A stretch of DNA of 64,000 nt from Crocinitomicaceae bacterium (GTDB lineage: Bacteria > Bacteroidota > Bacteroidia > Flavobacteriales_D > Crocinitomicaceae). The stretch covers positions 1 to 64,000 of the forward strand of contig JADJEU010000007.1 in the NCBI GenBank assembly GCA_016709005.1. The letters run 5' to 3'. The notes beneath the pieces are model-generated. The model was given only the letters and a program-made list of their open reading frames with translations. It was not told where the DNA came from and made no database searches. Shown one piece after another: positions 48,081 to 57,264 of the stretch. Made by a program: the position numbers and the translations under genes. The first letter of the stretch is position 1; each line of letters starts with the position of its first letter.

Positions 48081-48597
48081 ATGGCAAGAAGAAAAGTAGA
48101 GGAGATTAATGCCGGGTCGATGGCGGATCTCAAACTCGAGAGGAGCCTTGAATGCTAATGGAGAAATCGATATTGATCCAAAAACCCCGGTTTACGCACG
48201 AGTTGATAAAAACATCTGCGCCCAAAATATCAATGCACTAAAAACGCAGCAAGCGTCTGCTCCTGAAAGTCAAAAAAGCATGTACGACGCCGATATTCAG
48301 AAATGGGAACGTAAGATTACAACCCTTGAAATATTGGGAGTTTCATCGTATAATGAAATTTCAGATCAATCGATCATACAATTAAAGAATCAGGCCGGTA
48401 CAACTTATGGTCTTTACATTGAAATTCAGGACATCTTGAAAAAAGTCGTAAATGATCTGAGAAATGAACGCTGCCGCGAGCTTGGTTGGGGTGAATACGC
48501 TGAACTTGACAAAGAAGAGGCAGGTGATCTTGAAAAAATAGAAGCCCTTCAGGTTCTTGTACCAGAGCGTATTATTGAAGCTAAAATTGAACAGTAA
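48081..48597 (+). pseudogene. exbD: First ExbD protein, internally deleted and frameshifted
   Basis: The ATG at 48081 opens a normal ExbD N-terminus (MARRKVEEINAGSMAD) that in intact homologues runs on into the TM helix IAFLLLIFFLVTT. Here the helix is missing: after 48128 the frame reads LKLERSLEC and stops at 48156. The rest of the protein (from NANGEIDIDPKTPVYARVDK to IIEAKIEQ, stop 48597) is open in the +1 frame, from 48109 onwards. The simplest account is a deletion of a length of the form 3n+2, removing roughly 50 codons. The lost segment holds the essential membrane Asp region. ExbD delivers proton motive force to TonB. The gene's stop overlaps the exbD2 start (TAATG). Missing reads or misassembly is a serious alternative. 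Confidence 0.75.
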
Positions 48598-49052
48598 TGG
48601 GAAAGTTTAATAAAGGAAGAAAAAAAGATGTTCCTGGCGTAAATACGTCTGCATTACCTGATATTATTTTCATGTTATTGTTCTTCTTCATGGTTGCTAC
48701 AACGATGAAAGAGGTTGACATGCAGGTTGACGTTAAAAAGCCATCAGCATCGCAAGCTGAAGTTCTGGAAGAAAAAGACAATGTGGATTTTATCTATATC
48801 GGTTTTCCAATTGATGCCGCGGAAGGAACAGAGCCAAGAATTCAATTAGATGATCAACTGGCATTAGATCCATCACAAGTTAAAAACTGGAAACTTTCCA
48901 AAGCACGTGAAGGCAAAACAGTATTTGACATTGTTACTTCATTAAAGGTTCACAAAGATGTGGGAATGCGTGTGGTATCAATTATCAAAGAAAACCTGCG
49001 TGAAATTGATGCAATCAAAATCAATTACTCGGCTGATAAGCGCGCTAATTAA
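48597..49052 (+). CDS. exbD: Second ExbD/TolR biopolymer transport protein
   Basis: A 151-residue protein with a short basic N-terminus, one TM helix at about 23-37 (IIFMLLFFFMVATTM), the conserved Asp D22 in SALPDIIFM, and a periplasmic C-terminal domain (about 55-151) ending SADKRAN. It is complete. In Bacteroidota the two ExbD copies usually act together with ExbB to energise TonB-dependent transporters. It overlaps exbD1 (TAATG). Followed by a strong terminator. Confidence 0.93.
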   Translation: MGKFNKGRKKDVPGVNTSALPDIIFMLLFFFMVATTMKEVDMQVDVKKPSASQAEVLEEKDNVDFIYIGFPIDAAEGTEPRIQLDDQLALDPSQVKNWKLSKAREGKTVFDIVTSLKVHKDVGMRVVSIIKENLREIDAIKINYSADKRAN

Positions 49053-49070
49053 TCCAAACTTATTTATTCA

Positions 49071-49103
49071 AAAAATCCTGGCCTCGTGCCGGGATTTTTT
49101 TTT
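49071..49103 (+). terminator. Bidirectional rho-independent terminator
   Basis: AAAAATCCTGGC (49071-49082) pairs with GCCGGGATTTTT (49088-49099), with one G-U pair and a 5-nt loop (CTCGT), followed by further T. It ends the exb operon. The A-run on the other side makes it a terminator for the minus-strand CPBP-rodA-mre operon as well, whose last gene stops at 49112. Confidence 0.85.
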
Positions 49104-49111
49104 GACATCAA

Positions 49112-49864
49112 CTACTGAATTTGCTCCGGCCAAAAGAAAGCTTGCAGCACTTGCATGGCGTTAATCAAAAAGTGTAGAAAGACACTATACCAAATATTTC
49201 TGGTGAAGGCATAAACGTAGCCTAGAATCATGCCCATTACGGCAATCGCTATCAGATTGACCGGCTGAAAATGCATGGCAGCAAAAATCAAGGCAGATAC
49301 AATTACGGAGAAGTGAAGATTATGCGTAGCTTCAACTAATCGTGTTTGAAGCAAACCTCTATAAATGAACTCTTCTCCAATTGCAGGCAGGATTGCAAAA
49401 ACCACCAGACTCAAAATCAGTTGCGCTAGATTATCATGAACAAGCAAGGGCAATAAGGCCTGTTGATAATTAAGTTCGTTTTGAACCAGTTCGTGAAAAC
49501 CATTCACTTCGAAAAAAGAAAGACTTACCTGACTCAGCGCTGCAGCTAACAGAATGCCCAAAATCGCCAGCAATGGCAACAAGACCAGATAGAGCAACCT
49601 GAAGCTTTCAAATGGAAAAATATCAACCCATTTCATATTTGTAATCCGTAGAAAAAGAAAGAACACAACCAGATGCACAAACACGTGTGAAATGCCAGCC
49701 GTTGTCAAAATCAAAATCGGATCATAGACCTCAACCACCGCCAGCCCATCACCGTAATAAAGCAAAACAATAATTCGGCTGATTGCTTGCCCAATAAACA
49801 TGCAGCACAATGAAAGGCCAAAGAGCATCACTAGTTGCTGACCAGGAGTTTTGGCAGAATTCAT
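49112..49864 (-). CDS. CPBP family intramembrane metalloprotease
   Basis: A 250-residue integral membrane protein of the CAAX protease/bacteriocin-processing (CPBP, Abi) family. Motif 1 is E164-E165-x3-R169 (GEEFIYRGLL). F194-x3-H198 (FAAMH) and H231-x3-N235 (HFLIN) are motifs 2 and 3, so the catalytic and metal-binding residues are all present. Around six to eight TM helices. The substrate is unknown. The start codon directly follows the restored rodA stop (TAAATG), so it is translated as the last gene of the mre-mrdA-rodA operon. This is a common placement in Bacteroidota, and a link to cell-wall growth is inferred from it. Confidence 0.9.
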   Translation of the reverse strand: MNSAKTPGQQLVMLFGLSLCCMFIGQAISRIIVLLYYGDGLAVVEVYDPILILTTAGISHVFVHLVVFFLFLRITNMKWVDIFPFESFRLLYLVLLPLLAILGILLAAALSQVSLSFFEVNGFHELVQNELNYQQALLPLLVHDNLAQLILSLVVFAILPAIGEEFIYRGLLQTRLVEATHNLHFSVIVSALIFAAMHFQPVNLIAIAVMGMILGYVYAFTRNIWYSVFLHFLINAMQVLQAFFWPEQIQ

Positions 49865-49880
49865 TTATTGAAGAACTACT

Positions 49881-51239
49881 TTACGCTCGGCATCCAATTT
49901 GAGCAGAATGAAAAAAGAGAATAGAGAATGACATCATGGATGAACCTCCGTAACTGAAAAACGGAAGTGGAATTCCAATGACAGGAGCAAGTCCAATTGC
50001 CATGCCTACGTTGATCATAAAGTGATAGAAGAAGATTCCGGTTACACTGTATGCAAATATTCGCGTAAAATCAGATCGCTGTCGTTCAGCAATGATGATC
50101 ATTTTAATCAGCAGAATCGTATAAATTAAAACCAGTGAAAATGATCCTGCAAATCCCCATTCTTCAGACCAGGTACAAAAAATAAAGTCGGTGCTCTGCA
50201 TCGGAACGTGACCTTGGTTTTCATTTGCCAAGGTTGATTTCATATAGCCTTTACCAAAAAAACCACCGGATCCGATCGCCGCTTTTGCACGGTTAATATT
50301 GTAGCCTTCTCCATCCGGGTCATCAATTTTTCCGAGCACCAAATCGATTCTCGTTTTCTGGTGATCCATCAAAATTTTTGAATATCCGATTTCAATAAAA
50401 TTGACAAAGATGATGGCCACCACCAAACTTCCAATAAGCGCCTTATAAAGTCCACCACGGTTTCTTGGCAACACGAATGACCGAATGACAAAGTAGAAAA
50501 TAATTCCAAGCGTAATGAGGCTTAAAACTATTCCGGTTTTTCCGGAGAGTTTAATTTTTAATCCCGGGATGATAAAAGACGATTCTGCTACAACCAGCGT
50601 CACTACAGCAATAATCACCGCAACAATTAGAAAGAGCAAAACATTTCCTGCATATCCTTCACGGTATAATACAAGAATAAAGGATGTAAAGATGATAAAG
50701 GTTCCGGCATCGGGTTGAAGTAAGATCAATGCAGCTGGCACTAATAAAATCATCAGAGCTGGCAAGGGCAGTTTGGTCAACGAAAATTTTGGAATGATAC
50801 TTAAACCTGATTGAATGTTTCTGCTGCGCGAATGATCAGTAGCACTCAAATATTTTGCCAAAGCTAAAGCAACTCCAATTTTTGCAAACTCAGCCGGCTG
50901 AATACCAAAACTTCCAATGCCAAACCAAGCTCTGGCTCCGTTAACGGCTGGCATAAACAAAACAATTACCAACAATACAATAGTGACTCCATAAAACCAA
51001 TAGGCGTACTTTTTCAAAAAACTCGTTTCAAGAAGCATGATGATCACTCCTAAAAAAATAGACACTCCCAACCATGTAATTTGTTTACCATGCTGCGTAA
51101 TCTGATCAAATAAATTTGGATGATCAGGATCGTAAACGGATGCGTAGATATTGAAGATACCTAAGCCTACCAATAGAAAATAAAGAAGGACCATGACCCA
51201 GTCAATATCGGCTACAATATTGTCACTTTGATTTCTCAA
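49881..51239 (-). CDS. rodA: Peptidoglycan polymerase RodA, C-terminus altered by a frameshift
   Basis: A SEDS-family glycosyltransferase that polymerises lipid II during cell elongation, with PBP2. The 452 residues show ten TM helices and the SEDS signatures QPAEFAKIGVALALAKYLS, GGSGFFGKGYMKSTLANENQ-like region, and PLPFFSYGGSSMMSFSIL. Residues after SILFF read HSAQIGCRA, unlike any RodA. Dropping one T from the T6 run (plus-strand A6 at 49911-49916) gives instead FILLKLDAERKVVLQ and a stop at 49865-49867, adjoining the next ATG (TAAATG). The loss of a proper end is thus probably a one-base insertion in a homopolymer. Starts in a 4-nt overlap with mrdA. Confidence 0.92.
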   Translation of the reverse strand: MRNQSDNIVADIDWVMVLLYFLLVGLGIFNIYASVYDPDHPNLFDQITQHGKQITWLGVSIFLGVIIMLLETSFLKKYAYWFYGVTIVLLVIVLFMPAVNGARAWFGIGSFGIQPAEFAKIGVALALAKYLSATDHSRSRNIQSGLSIIPKFSLTKLPLPALMILLVPAALILLQPDAGTFIIFTSFILVLYREGYAGNVLLFLIVAVIIAVVTLVVAESSFIIPGLKIKLSGKTGIVLSLITLGIIFYFVIRSFVLPRNRGGLYKALIGSLVVAIIFVNFIEIGYSKILMDHQKTRIDLVLGKIDDPDGEGYNINRAKAAIGSGGFFGKGYMKSTLANENQGHVPMQSTDFIFCTWSEEWGFAGSFSLVLIYTILLIKMIIIAERQRSDFTRIFAYSVTGIFFYHFMINVGMAIGLAPVIGIPLPFFSYGGSSMMSFSILFFHSAQIGCRA

Positions 51240-53110
51240 CGTCTTTGGCTTCTTGGTTTTTTTGGCGGCTGAATATCGCTCCAGTCAGGAATCAGATTTG
51301 CATTCAGAATGCGATTTTCTTTAGTTGTATCAGAAATAGATCCTGTAATATACTTTTCAATCATCAAACTTGCTAGCGGCGCCGCCCATGTTCCGCCAAA
51401 TCCCGTGTTTTCAATATAAACATAGATTGCAATCTGTGGATTATCCATGGGTGCAAAGGCAGAGAAAATAGAGTGATCCGTCATCTGATGACGCTTCCCA
51501 TTAATCACTTTAAAATTTTCAGCCGTACCCGTTTTACCGCAGATAGCAATGCTGTCTAAACGTGCGCGGCCACCCGTTCCACCTGGTTCGTTGACAACTC
51601 GCCACATACCGTCAATCACCGGAGCAAAATATTGAGAATCTACCATGGTGTAGTTTTTCTGCTGATAGATTTCAGGAATTTGTTCGCCCTCGATTTCTTT
51701 AATAAAATGCGGATAGTAATAGTACCCGCGATTTGCGATGATTGCTGCAAGATTGGCCATTTCTAATGATGTTACCAACACTTCACCCTGACCGATGCAA
51801 ATGGAATAAATGGTTTCAAATTGCCAGCCGTATTGATTGTAAATTTTATCGTAATAAGCAGTGTTTGGAACAAAACCTTTCATCACACCTGGAAAGTCAA
51901 TATGCAAATCAGTCCCTATCCCAAAACTCTGAACATATTTGGCCCAGATATCCAAACCAATGGCTGCGTCTTTAAAGCCATTGGAAGACTTACCCTGATG
52001 AATAATTTTTTTTGTGATTTGGTAGAAATAAGGGTTACAAGACATTTTTACGGCATCCGAAACGCTTCCTGCAGATCCATGATTGTGACAGCCAACCAAG
52101 CTCTTAATACACGAAAAACCAGACTCTGGCGTAATCACGCCTTCTTGCATAGCCGTTAGCGCCATGATCAATTTAAAAGTAGATCCGGGTGGATAGGTAG
52201 CGCCCGCTGCTCGATTAAATAATGGCAATAACGTATCTTTTTCAAGTTGCAGATAATTCTCACCCAATCTACGACCGACCAATAAATTTGGATCATACGA
52301 CGGCGCTGAAACCATAGCTAAGATTTCACCAGTTGCAGGTTCGATTGCAACCACACAGCCAAGTTTATTTCGCATTAATCTTTCACCATATTCCTGCAAT
52401 TCCCAGTCAATTCCAAGTGTTATGCTTTTGCCTTGAACGGCAAGCGTATCATATTTTCCATTTTCATAACGCTCAGTTTCAACACCAATAGAATTTTGCA
52501 AATAATATTTTACGCCACGCTGTCCCCGCAACTGTTGTTCATAGGTGCGTTCAACCCCCATACGGCCAATAAAATCTCCAGACTTATAATACGGGTTTCT
52601 TTCAATATCTGTATTGTTCACCTCGTTCATGTATCCTAAAATGTGCGCGCCTGTTTTCTTTGGATAAACCCGAAGTGTCCGTTCCACTTCAAAAAATCCT
52701 GGATATTTATAAAGCTCCGGTGCAATGAGTGTGAATTCATCCGGCGGAATTTGCGTTAGAAATTCAGATGATTTTCTTTTGGAGTATTTTCGGGCAGCAT
52801 TCATTGTTTTCACATAATCCTCCATGGACATGTCTACCAGTTTAATAAACTCTACACTGTCAATTCCTACGGCCTGATTGGGAACTACGCGCAAATCGTA
52901 ATACACTACGTTGCTGATAATTTTTTCTTTGTTGCGATCGTAAACCACACCACGAGCTGGTTGTGTGATTACTTTGTTTTCTGAAATCTCAGCTGCACGA
53001 TCTTTCCATTGATCATCGATTACCTGCATGTAAAATAAACGCACCGTGAAAATAAACGACACGAGCAGCACCATCAGGGCAATGACATATTTACGGCTGT
53101 CATTGTTCAT
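51236..53110 (-). CDS. mrdA: Penicillin-binding protein 2 (elongation transpeptidase)
   Basis: A 624-residue class B PBP, the transpeptidase of the elongasome. An N-terminal TM helix (about 8-30) is followed by the dimerisation domain (RGVVYDRNKE, ILGYMNEVN) and the transpeptidase domain. Active-site motifs are S310-T-F-K313, S357-C-N359 and K526-T-G528. A C..CHxH cluster at 334-344 (C334, C341, H342, H344) near the SxN motif resembles a metal site seen in some PBP2 proteins. The C-terminus is a proline/basic tail (PPKKPRSQRR). It overlaps mreD and rodA by 4 nt each. Confidence 0.96.
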   Translation of the reverse strand: MNNDSRKYVIALMVLLVSFIFTVRLFYMQVIDDQWKDRAAEISENKVITQPARGVVYDRNKEKIISNVVYYDLRVVPNQAVGIDSVEFIKLVDMSMEDYVKTMNAARKYSKRKSSEFLTQIPPDEFTLIAPELYKYPGFFEVERTLRVYPKKTGAHILGYMNEVNNTDIERNPYYKSGDFIGRMGVERTYEQQLRGQRGVKYYLQNSIGVETERYENGKYDTLAVQGKSITLGIDWELQEYGERLMRNKLGCVVAIEPATGEILAMVSAPSYDPNLLVGRRLGENYLQLEKDTLLPLFNRAAGATYPPGSTFKLIMALTAMQEGVITPESGFSCIKSLVGCHNHGSAGSVSDAVKMSCNPYFYQITKKIIHQGKSSNGFKDAAIGLDIWAKYVQSFGIGTDLHIDFPGVMKGFVPNTAYYDKIYNQYGWQFETIYSICIGQGEVLVTSLEMANLAAIIANRGYYYYPHFIKEIEGEQIPEIYQQKNYTMVDSQYFAPVIDGMWRVVNEPGGTGGRARLDSIAICGKTGTAENFKVINGKRHQMTDHSIFSAFAPMDNPQIAIYVYIENTGFGGTWAAPLASLMIEKYITGSISDTTKENRILNANLIPDWSDIQPPKKPRSQRR

Positions 53111-53628
53111 TTCTTAGAAGAGGTATAGAAAATATATTGAAGTAAAATGATGAGTAACAAAGAGACTAAAACACTGAAAAAAGTCTTTGCTAAAATAAGT
53201 CCGATCAAATCAAATCTGAAAATTTCAAAAGTAAAAAACCAGGCATGATGAAGCGATAAAAACAAAGTAGTATAACCCAAAAACCAAAGCATGCCCATGT
53301 CATGAACCGAAGGCAATAATGAGGAATCATAACCATCACGTGGTTTAATGTATCTCAAAATTGTTGGCCTCAAATAACCAATCAACATGGCTGACGATGC
53401 GTGCAAACCATATGTGTTGCTGAAGCCGTCAATGGTAATTCCAACAATAATCGCAACCACAAGGGTTGCTATGCTACTAAGTTCAAAAGGCAACATCAAA
53501 ATTAAAATCGGATAAACCATTGGATTGATAAACTCATCAATCTGCATAGGATTCAGAACGAGGCCTTGTGTAAGGACAATCAGCACAAAAATCAATATGT
53601 ACTTTACCCAATAATTATTCATTTTCAA
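53107..53628 (-). CDS. mreD: Rod shape-determining protein MreD
   Basis: A 173-residue protein with five or six TM helices (YILIFVLIVLTQGLVLNP at the start, SIATLVVAIIVGITIDGF in the middle). The GLHASSAMLIGYLRPTIL segment is the best family match. MreD belongs to the inner-membrane elongasome with MreB, MreC, PBP2 and RodA. It overlaps mreC by 14 nt and mrdA by 4 nt. Low sequence identity is usual for MreD; the context makes the call firm. Confidence 0.9.
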   Translation of the reverse strand: MKMNNYWVKYILIFVLIVLTQGLVLNPMQIDEFINPMVYPILILMLPFELSSIATLVVAIIVGITIDGFSNTYGLHASSAMLIGYLRPTILRYIKPRDGYDSSLLPSVHDMGMLWFLGYTTLFLSLHHAWFFTFEIFRFDLIGLILAKTFFSVLVSLLLIILLQYIFYTSSKK

Positions 53629-54448
53629 AAAGCCTTAATTCAAGTTCACGCTGCTCATTTTGGAAAAGATTCTTAATCACATAGACATAAGTCACAGAAC
53701 TGAAATCTACAGCCAGTCTGATATTTACATCCCAGGTTTGCTTTCCGTCCTGAGAAATAAGTTCATCTACTACACCAACCATTATTCCCGACGGGAACAT
53801 ACCCTTACCTGCGCGCGTTACAACGGTATCACCAACTGCAATATCAATATCACGGTTTACTCCATTCACCTGTGCAATCTGCTGATCATAACCATCCCAT
53901 TTCAACAACCAATGCTCGTTGTTTTTCTTCAGTTTTACCGGTATATTTATGTTGTCAGATAGCACGGTTTTAACGGTTGAAAAATGATCGTTGACACTAA
54001 AAACAAATCCAACAATTCCCTCTTTGGACATAACTCCCATTCCCTTTCTTATTCCGGTAAGGCTGCCTTTGTTGAGTGTAAAATAATTGTCGCGTTTGGT
54101 AGTCGTAGAATTTAGAACCTCAGCCGGAACATATTCGTATTGTTGCTTGTAGAGCGTGTCTTGTATATAGTAAATGCGATCCTGAAGACGATAAAAACTT
54201 TGGGGTGATTTGCTCAGGAGGTATGCATTTTCAAGCATCAACTTTTGATTGGTTTCTTCCAAATCAAAATGTTTCGTGATGTTGTATTTTTTCTCAACAA
54301 ACCAACTGATAAAAACGGAAGAGGTATTAAAAAGCTGAGCCTTGTGGTAATTGCGTGAGTTAAAGAAGAAGCCCAGCACAATAATCTGCAGCACAAAGAA
54401 GATTAGAAAATCTCTGAATTTGCGAAGGAATTTGAATAGTTTCCGCAT
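53615..54448 (-). CDS. mreC: Rod shape-determining protein MreC
   Basis: A 277-residue bitopic periplasmic protein: an N-terminal TM helix (about 11-28, DFLIFFVLQIIVLGFFF), a coiled coil to about residue 90, then the two beta-barrel domains of MreC with YFTLNKGSLTGIRKGMGVMS and IVGFVFSVNDHFSTVKTVLS. It scaffolds the elongasome and binds PBP2. It lies 28 nt downstream of mreB and overlaps mreD by 14 nt. Length is typical (275-290). Confidence 0.92.
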   Translation of the reverse strand: MRKLFKFLRKFRDFLIFFVLQIIVLGFFFNSRNYHKAQLFNTSSVFISWFVEKKYNITKHFDLEETNQKLMLENAYLLSKSPQSFYRLQDRIYYIQDTLYKQQYEYVPAEVLNSTTTKRDNYFTLNKGSLTGIRKGMGVMSKEGIVGFVFSVNDHFSTVKTVLSDNINIPVKLKKNNEHWLLKWDGYDQQIAQVNGVNRDIDIAVGDTVVTRAGKGMFPSGIMVGVVDELISQDGKQTWDVNIRLAVDFSSVTYVYVIKNLFQNEQRELELRLFENE

Positions 54449-54476
54449 GCTGCATGACTCGTCTTATACGTTCAAC

Positions 54477-55502
54477 TTAACGCATCAGGAATTGGAAGCG
54501 CCCGATGTTTTTCAACGCAATACTTGTTCCACGTGCAACCGCTCTCAACGGATCTTCAGCGATGTGAACAGGTAATTTTGTTTTCATGGAAATACGTTTG
54601 TCCAATCCGCGCAACATAGATCCTCCACCGGCAAGATAAATTCCGGTTTTATAAATGTCTGCAGAAAGTTCAGGCGGTGTCATCTCCAATGCGCTCAGGA
54701 TAGCCTCTTCTACTTTGCTGATACTTTTATCCAAAGCATGTGCAATTTCAGAATAGGTAATCAAAATTTCTTTTGGAATTCCTGTCATCAAATCTCGTCC
54801 ACGAACCGCATACGCTGGTGGTGCTTTATCTCCAAGATCTGTCAATGCAGAACCTACTTCAATTTTAATTTGTTCAGCTGTACGCTCACCAACCAGAATG
54901 TTGTGCTGACGACGCATGTACTCTTCAATGTCACTTGTAAAATCATCACCCGCAACACGGATTGATTTATCACAGACAATACCACCCAAAGCGATAACCG
55001 CAATTTCAGAAGTACCACCCCCGATGTCGATGATCATATTTCCCATTGGTTCTTCTACGTCAATTCCAATTCCGATAGCCGCAGCCATTGGTTCGTGAAT
55101 CATGTAAACTTCTTTTGCTCCAGCATGTTCCGCTGAATCTCGAACCGCACGTTTTTCAACCTCTGTGATTCCAGAAGGGATACAAATTACCATTCGAAGT
55201 GACGGGCTGATTAGTCTGCGTTTGCTTGTGATCATTTTGATCATTCCGCGAATCATTTGTTCAGCCGATTCGAAATCTGCAATTACACCGTCTTTCAACG
55301 GACGAATGGTTTCAATCAACTTGTGAGTTTTACCGTGCATTTGTTGCGCAACCTTTCCGATGGCTACAACTTTTCCGGTTTGAATGTCTTTGGCTACGAT
55401 AGAAGGTTCATCAACAACCACTTTGTCATTCATGATAATGAGCGTGTTTGCTGTACCTAAGTCGATGGCTATTTCCAGTGTTAAAAAATCAAATAAGCCC
55501 AT
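54477..55502 (-). CDS. mreB: Rod shape-determining protein MreB
   Basis: A 341-residue actin-like ATPase that forms membrane-bound filaments steering the cell-wall synthesis machinery. The phosphate-1 loop AIDLGTANT is at 12-20. MIIDIGGGTSEIAVIALGG is the phosphate-2 loop, and GIYLAGGGSMLRGLDKRI is the adenosine-binding site. An amphipathic N-terminus (MGLFDFLTLE) suits membrane attachment. It is the first mre gene, 84 nt after purH. Confidence 0.97.
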   Translation of the reverse strand: MGLFDFLTLEIAIDLGTANTLIIMNDKVVVDEPSIVAKDIQTGKVVAIGKVAQQMHGKTHKLIETIRPLKDGVIADFESAEQMIRGMIKMITSKRRLISPSLRMVICIPSGITEVEKRAVRDSAEHAGAKEVYMIHEPMAAAIGIGIDVEEPMGNMIIDIGGGTSEIAVIALGGIVCDKSIRVAGDDFTSDIEEYMRRQHNILVGERTAEQIKIEVGSALTDLGDKAPPAYAVRGRDLMTGIPKEILITYSEIAHALDKSISKVEEAILSALEMTPPELSADIYKTGIYLAGGGSMLRGLDKRISMKTKLPVHIAEDPLRAVARGTSIALKNIGRFQFLMR

Positions 55503-55586
55503 GGGTTTGTTTCGTTTGTTCTAGTTTACTCAAATTTTTTGATATAGTTACACTGTTAATCTGCTATTTAGACCAACAGCGTTTTT

Positions 55587-57113
55587 CTAGTGTTTAAAGT
55601 GTCTGTTGCCGGTAAATACCATGCTCAATCCATTGTCATTGCAGTAATCGATTGATAACTGATCTTTCACAGATCCACCGGGTTGAACCACTGCTGTTAT
55701 TCCCGCATTTTTTGCAATTTCTACGCAATCCGGAAAAGGGAAAAATGCATCAGACGCCATCACCGCACCTTTCAAATCAAAGTTGAATGATTGTGCTTTG
55801 TGAATAGCTTGTCTTAGCGCATCAACACGCGAGGTCTGACCTGTTCCACTTGCCAATAATTGTCCGTTTTTTGCAAGAACGATGGTGTTTGATTTGGTGT
55901 GTTTCACTAATTTATTTGCAAAGACCAAATCCATCTTTTCTGATTCTGTTGGAACCGTTTTTGTGCGCGATTCAAAGTTGGAAACTGACTCTGTAATCAA
56001 ATCTCTGTCTTGTTCCAAAACACCATTCAGCGCTGTGCGGAATTGTTTCTTTGGAAGGGCAACTGGTTTCTGAACCAAGATGACACGATTCTTTTTTTCT
56101 TTTAAAATTTCTAATGCGGTTGCATCATATCCTGGTGCAATTATTACCTCACAAAAAAGCTCATTTACTTCTCTTGCGGTTTCAGTATCGATTGTTTTAT
56201 TGGAGATTAAAATTCCACCAAAAGCGGAAACCGGATCTCCTGCAAGTGCCGCCAAATAAGCTTCTTTGATTGTTTTGCGCGTTGCAAATCCGCAAGCGTT
56301 GTTGTGTTTTAAAATTCCGAAAGTAGGTTCGTCGTTTTTAAAATCTTCCATCAAATTCACAGCGGCATCAACGTCCAAAAGGTTGTTGTACGAAAGTTCT
56401 TTGCCGTGCAAAATGTCAAACATAGCGTCCAGATCACCGTAAAAAGTTCCAGTTTGATGTGGGTTTTCACCGTAGCGCAATGTTTTGGATTTTACAATAC
56501 TTTCTTTGAAAACGGGTGTGCTATTTTGGTTGAAGTATTTAAAAATTTGAGAATCGTAATGCGATGAAACGTTGAAGGCATCGCGTGCAAAAGCTTTGCG
56601 TTGCTCTGTTGTTGTTTCTGCAGACGCATTTAAAATTTCAAGCAAGGTTGCATACTGATCAACGGATGGAATGATGACCACATCATCGTAATTTTTTGCC
56701 GCTGCGCGAATCAAAGAGATGCCACCGATGTCAATTTTTTCAATGATATCTTCATGCGATGCGCCTGAAGCAACGGTTTTTTCGAACGGATACAAATCAA
56801 CAATAACCAAATCCAGTTCAGGAATTTCATATTCTGCAATTTGTTCCTGATCTGTTTTATTTTCACGGCGATTTAAAATGCCACCAAAAACTTTTGGATG
56901 TAAAGTTTTCACTCGACCACCCAAAATGGAAGGGTATGAAGTAAGGTCCTCAACGCGCTCAACTGGGATGTTTAACTTTTCAATAAAGTCTTGCGTGCCG
57001 CCTGTTGAATAGATTTTTACACCGTATTGATGCAATTTCTCAACAATAGCGCCGAGTCCGTCTTTATCAAAAACAGAAATCAATGCGCTTTTAATTCGTT
57101 TTTTATTCGCCAT
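55587..57113 (-). CDS. purH: Bifunctional AICAR formyltransferase/IMP cyclohydrolase
   Basis: A 508-residue enzyme for the last two steps of IMP synthesis. Residues 1-150 form the IMP cyclohydrolase (MGS-like) domain with STGGTQDFIEK and DLYPFEKTV. The remainder is the formyltransferase domain with LRYGENPHQTG, LSYNNLLDVDAAVNL and the active-site ILKHNNACGFA, then AVMASDAFFPFPDCVE near the end. All catalytic regions are present. purH directly upstream of mreB is a frequent Bacteroidota arrangement. A TACCTTTG -7 box on the minus strand (plus-strand 57149-57156) lies 35 nt before the ATG. Confidence 0.97.
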   Translation of the reverse strand: MANKKRIKSALISVFDKDGLGAIVEKLHQYGVKIYSTGGTQDFIEKLNIPVERVEDLTSYPSILGGRVKTLHPKVFGGILNRRENKTDQEQIAEYEIPELDLVIVDLYPFEKTVASGASHEDIIEKIDIGGISLIRAAAKNYDDVVIIPSVDQYATLLEILNASAETTTEQRKAFARDAFNVSSHYDSQIFKYFNQNSTPVFKESIVKSKTLRYGENPHQTGTFYGDLDAMFDILHGKELSYNNLLDVDAAVNLMEDFKNDEPTFGILKHNNACGFATRKTIKEAYLAALAGDPVSAFGGILISNKTIDTETAREVNELFCEVIIAPGYDATALEILKEKKNRVILVQKPVALPKKQFRTALNGVLEQDRDLITESVSNFESRTKTVPTESEKMDLVFANKLVKHTKSNTIVLAKNGQLLASGTGQTSRVDALRQAIHKAQSFNFDLKGAVMASDAFFPFPDCVEIAKNAGITAVVQPGGSVKDQLSIDYCNDNGLSMVFTGNRHFKH

Positions 57114-57148
57114 TTTTGGTTTTAATCCTGGAAATTTCCTGCAAAGTG

Positions 57149-57156
57149 CAAAGGTA
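57149..57156 (-). promoter_or_regulatory. Probable -7 promoter element of purH
   Basis: Plus-strand CAAAGGTA reads TACCTTTG on the minus strand, matching TAnnTTTG. A second CTTTG follows directly in the leader. No clear -33 TTG. It would drive purH and possibly the mre genes. Confidence 0.4.
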
Positions 57157-57264
57157 GGATTTTGAGAGTGATTCCAGTGAACGTCAGTGCGAATAAATAT
57201 TGCTTTTTTAATAAGTGAGGTGATTTGTTAATTATTCGACCATTGTGGTTGTGAAAAAATATAT

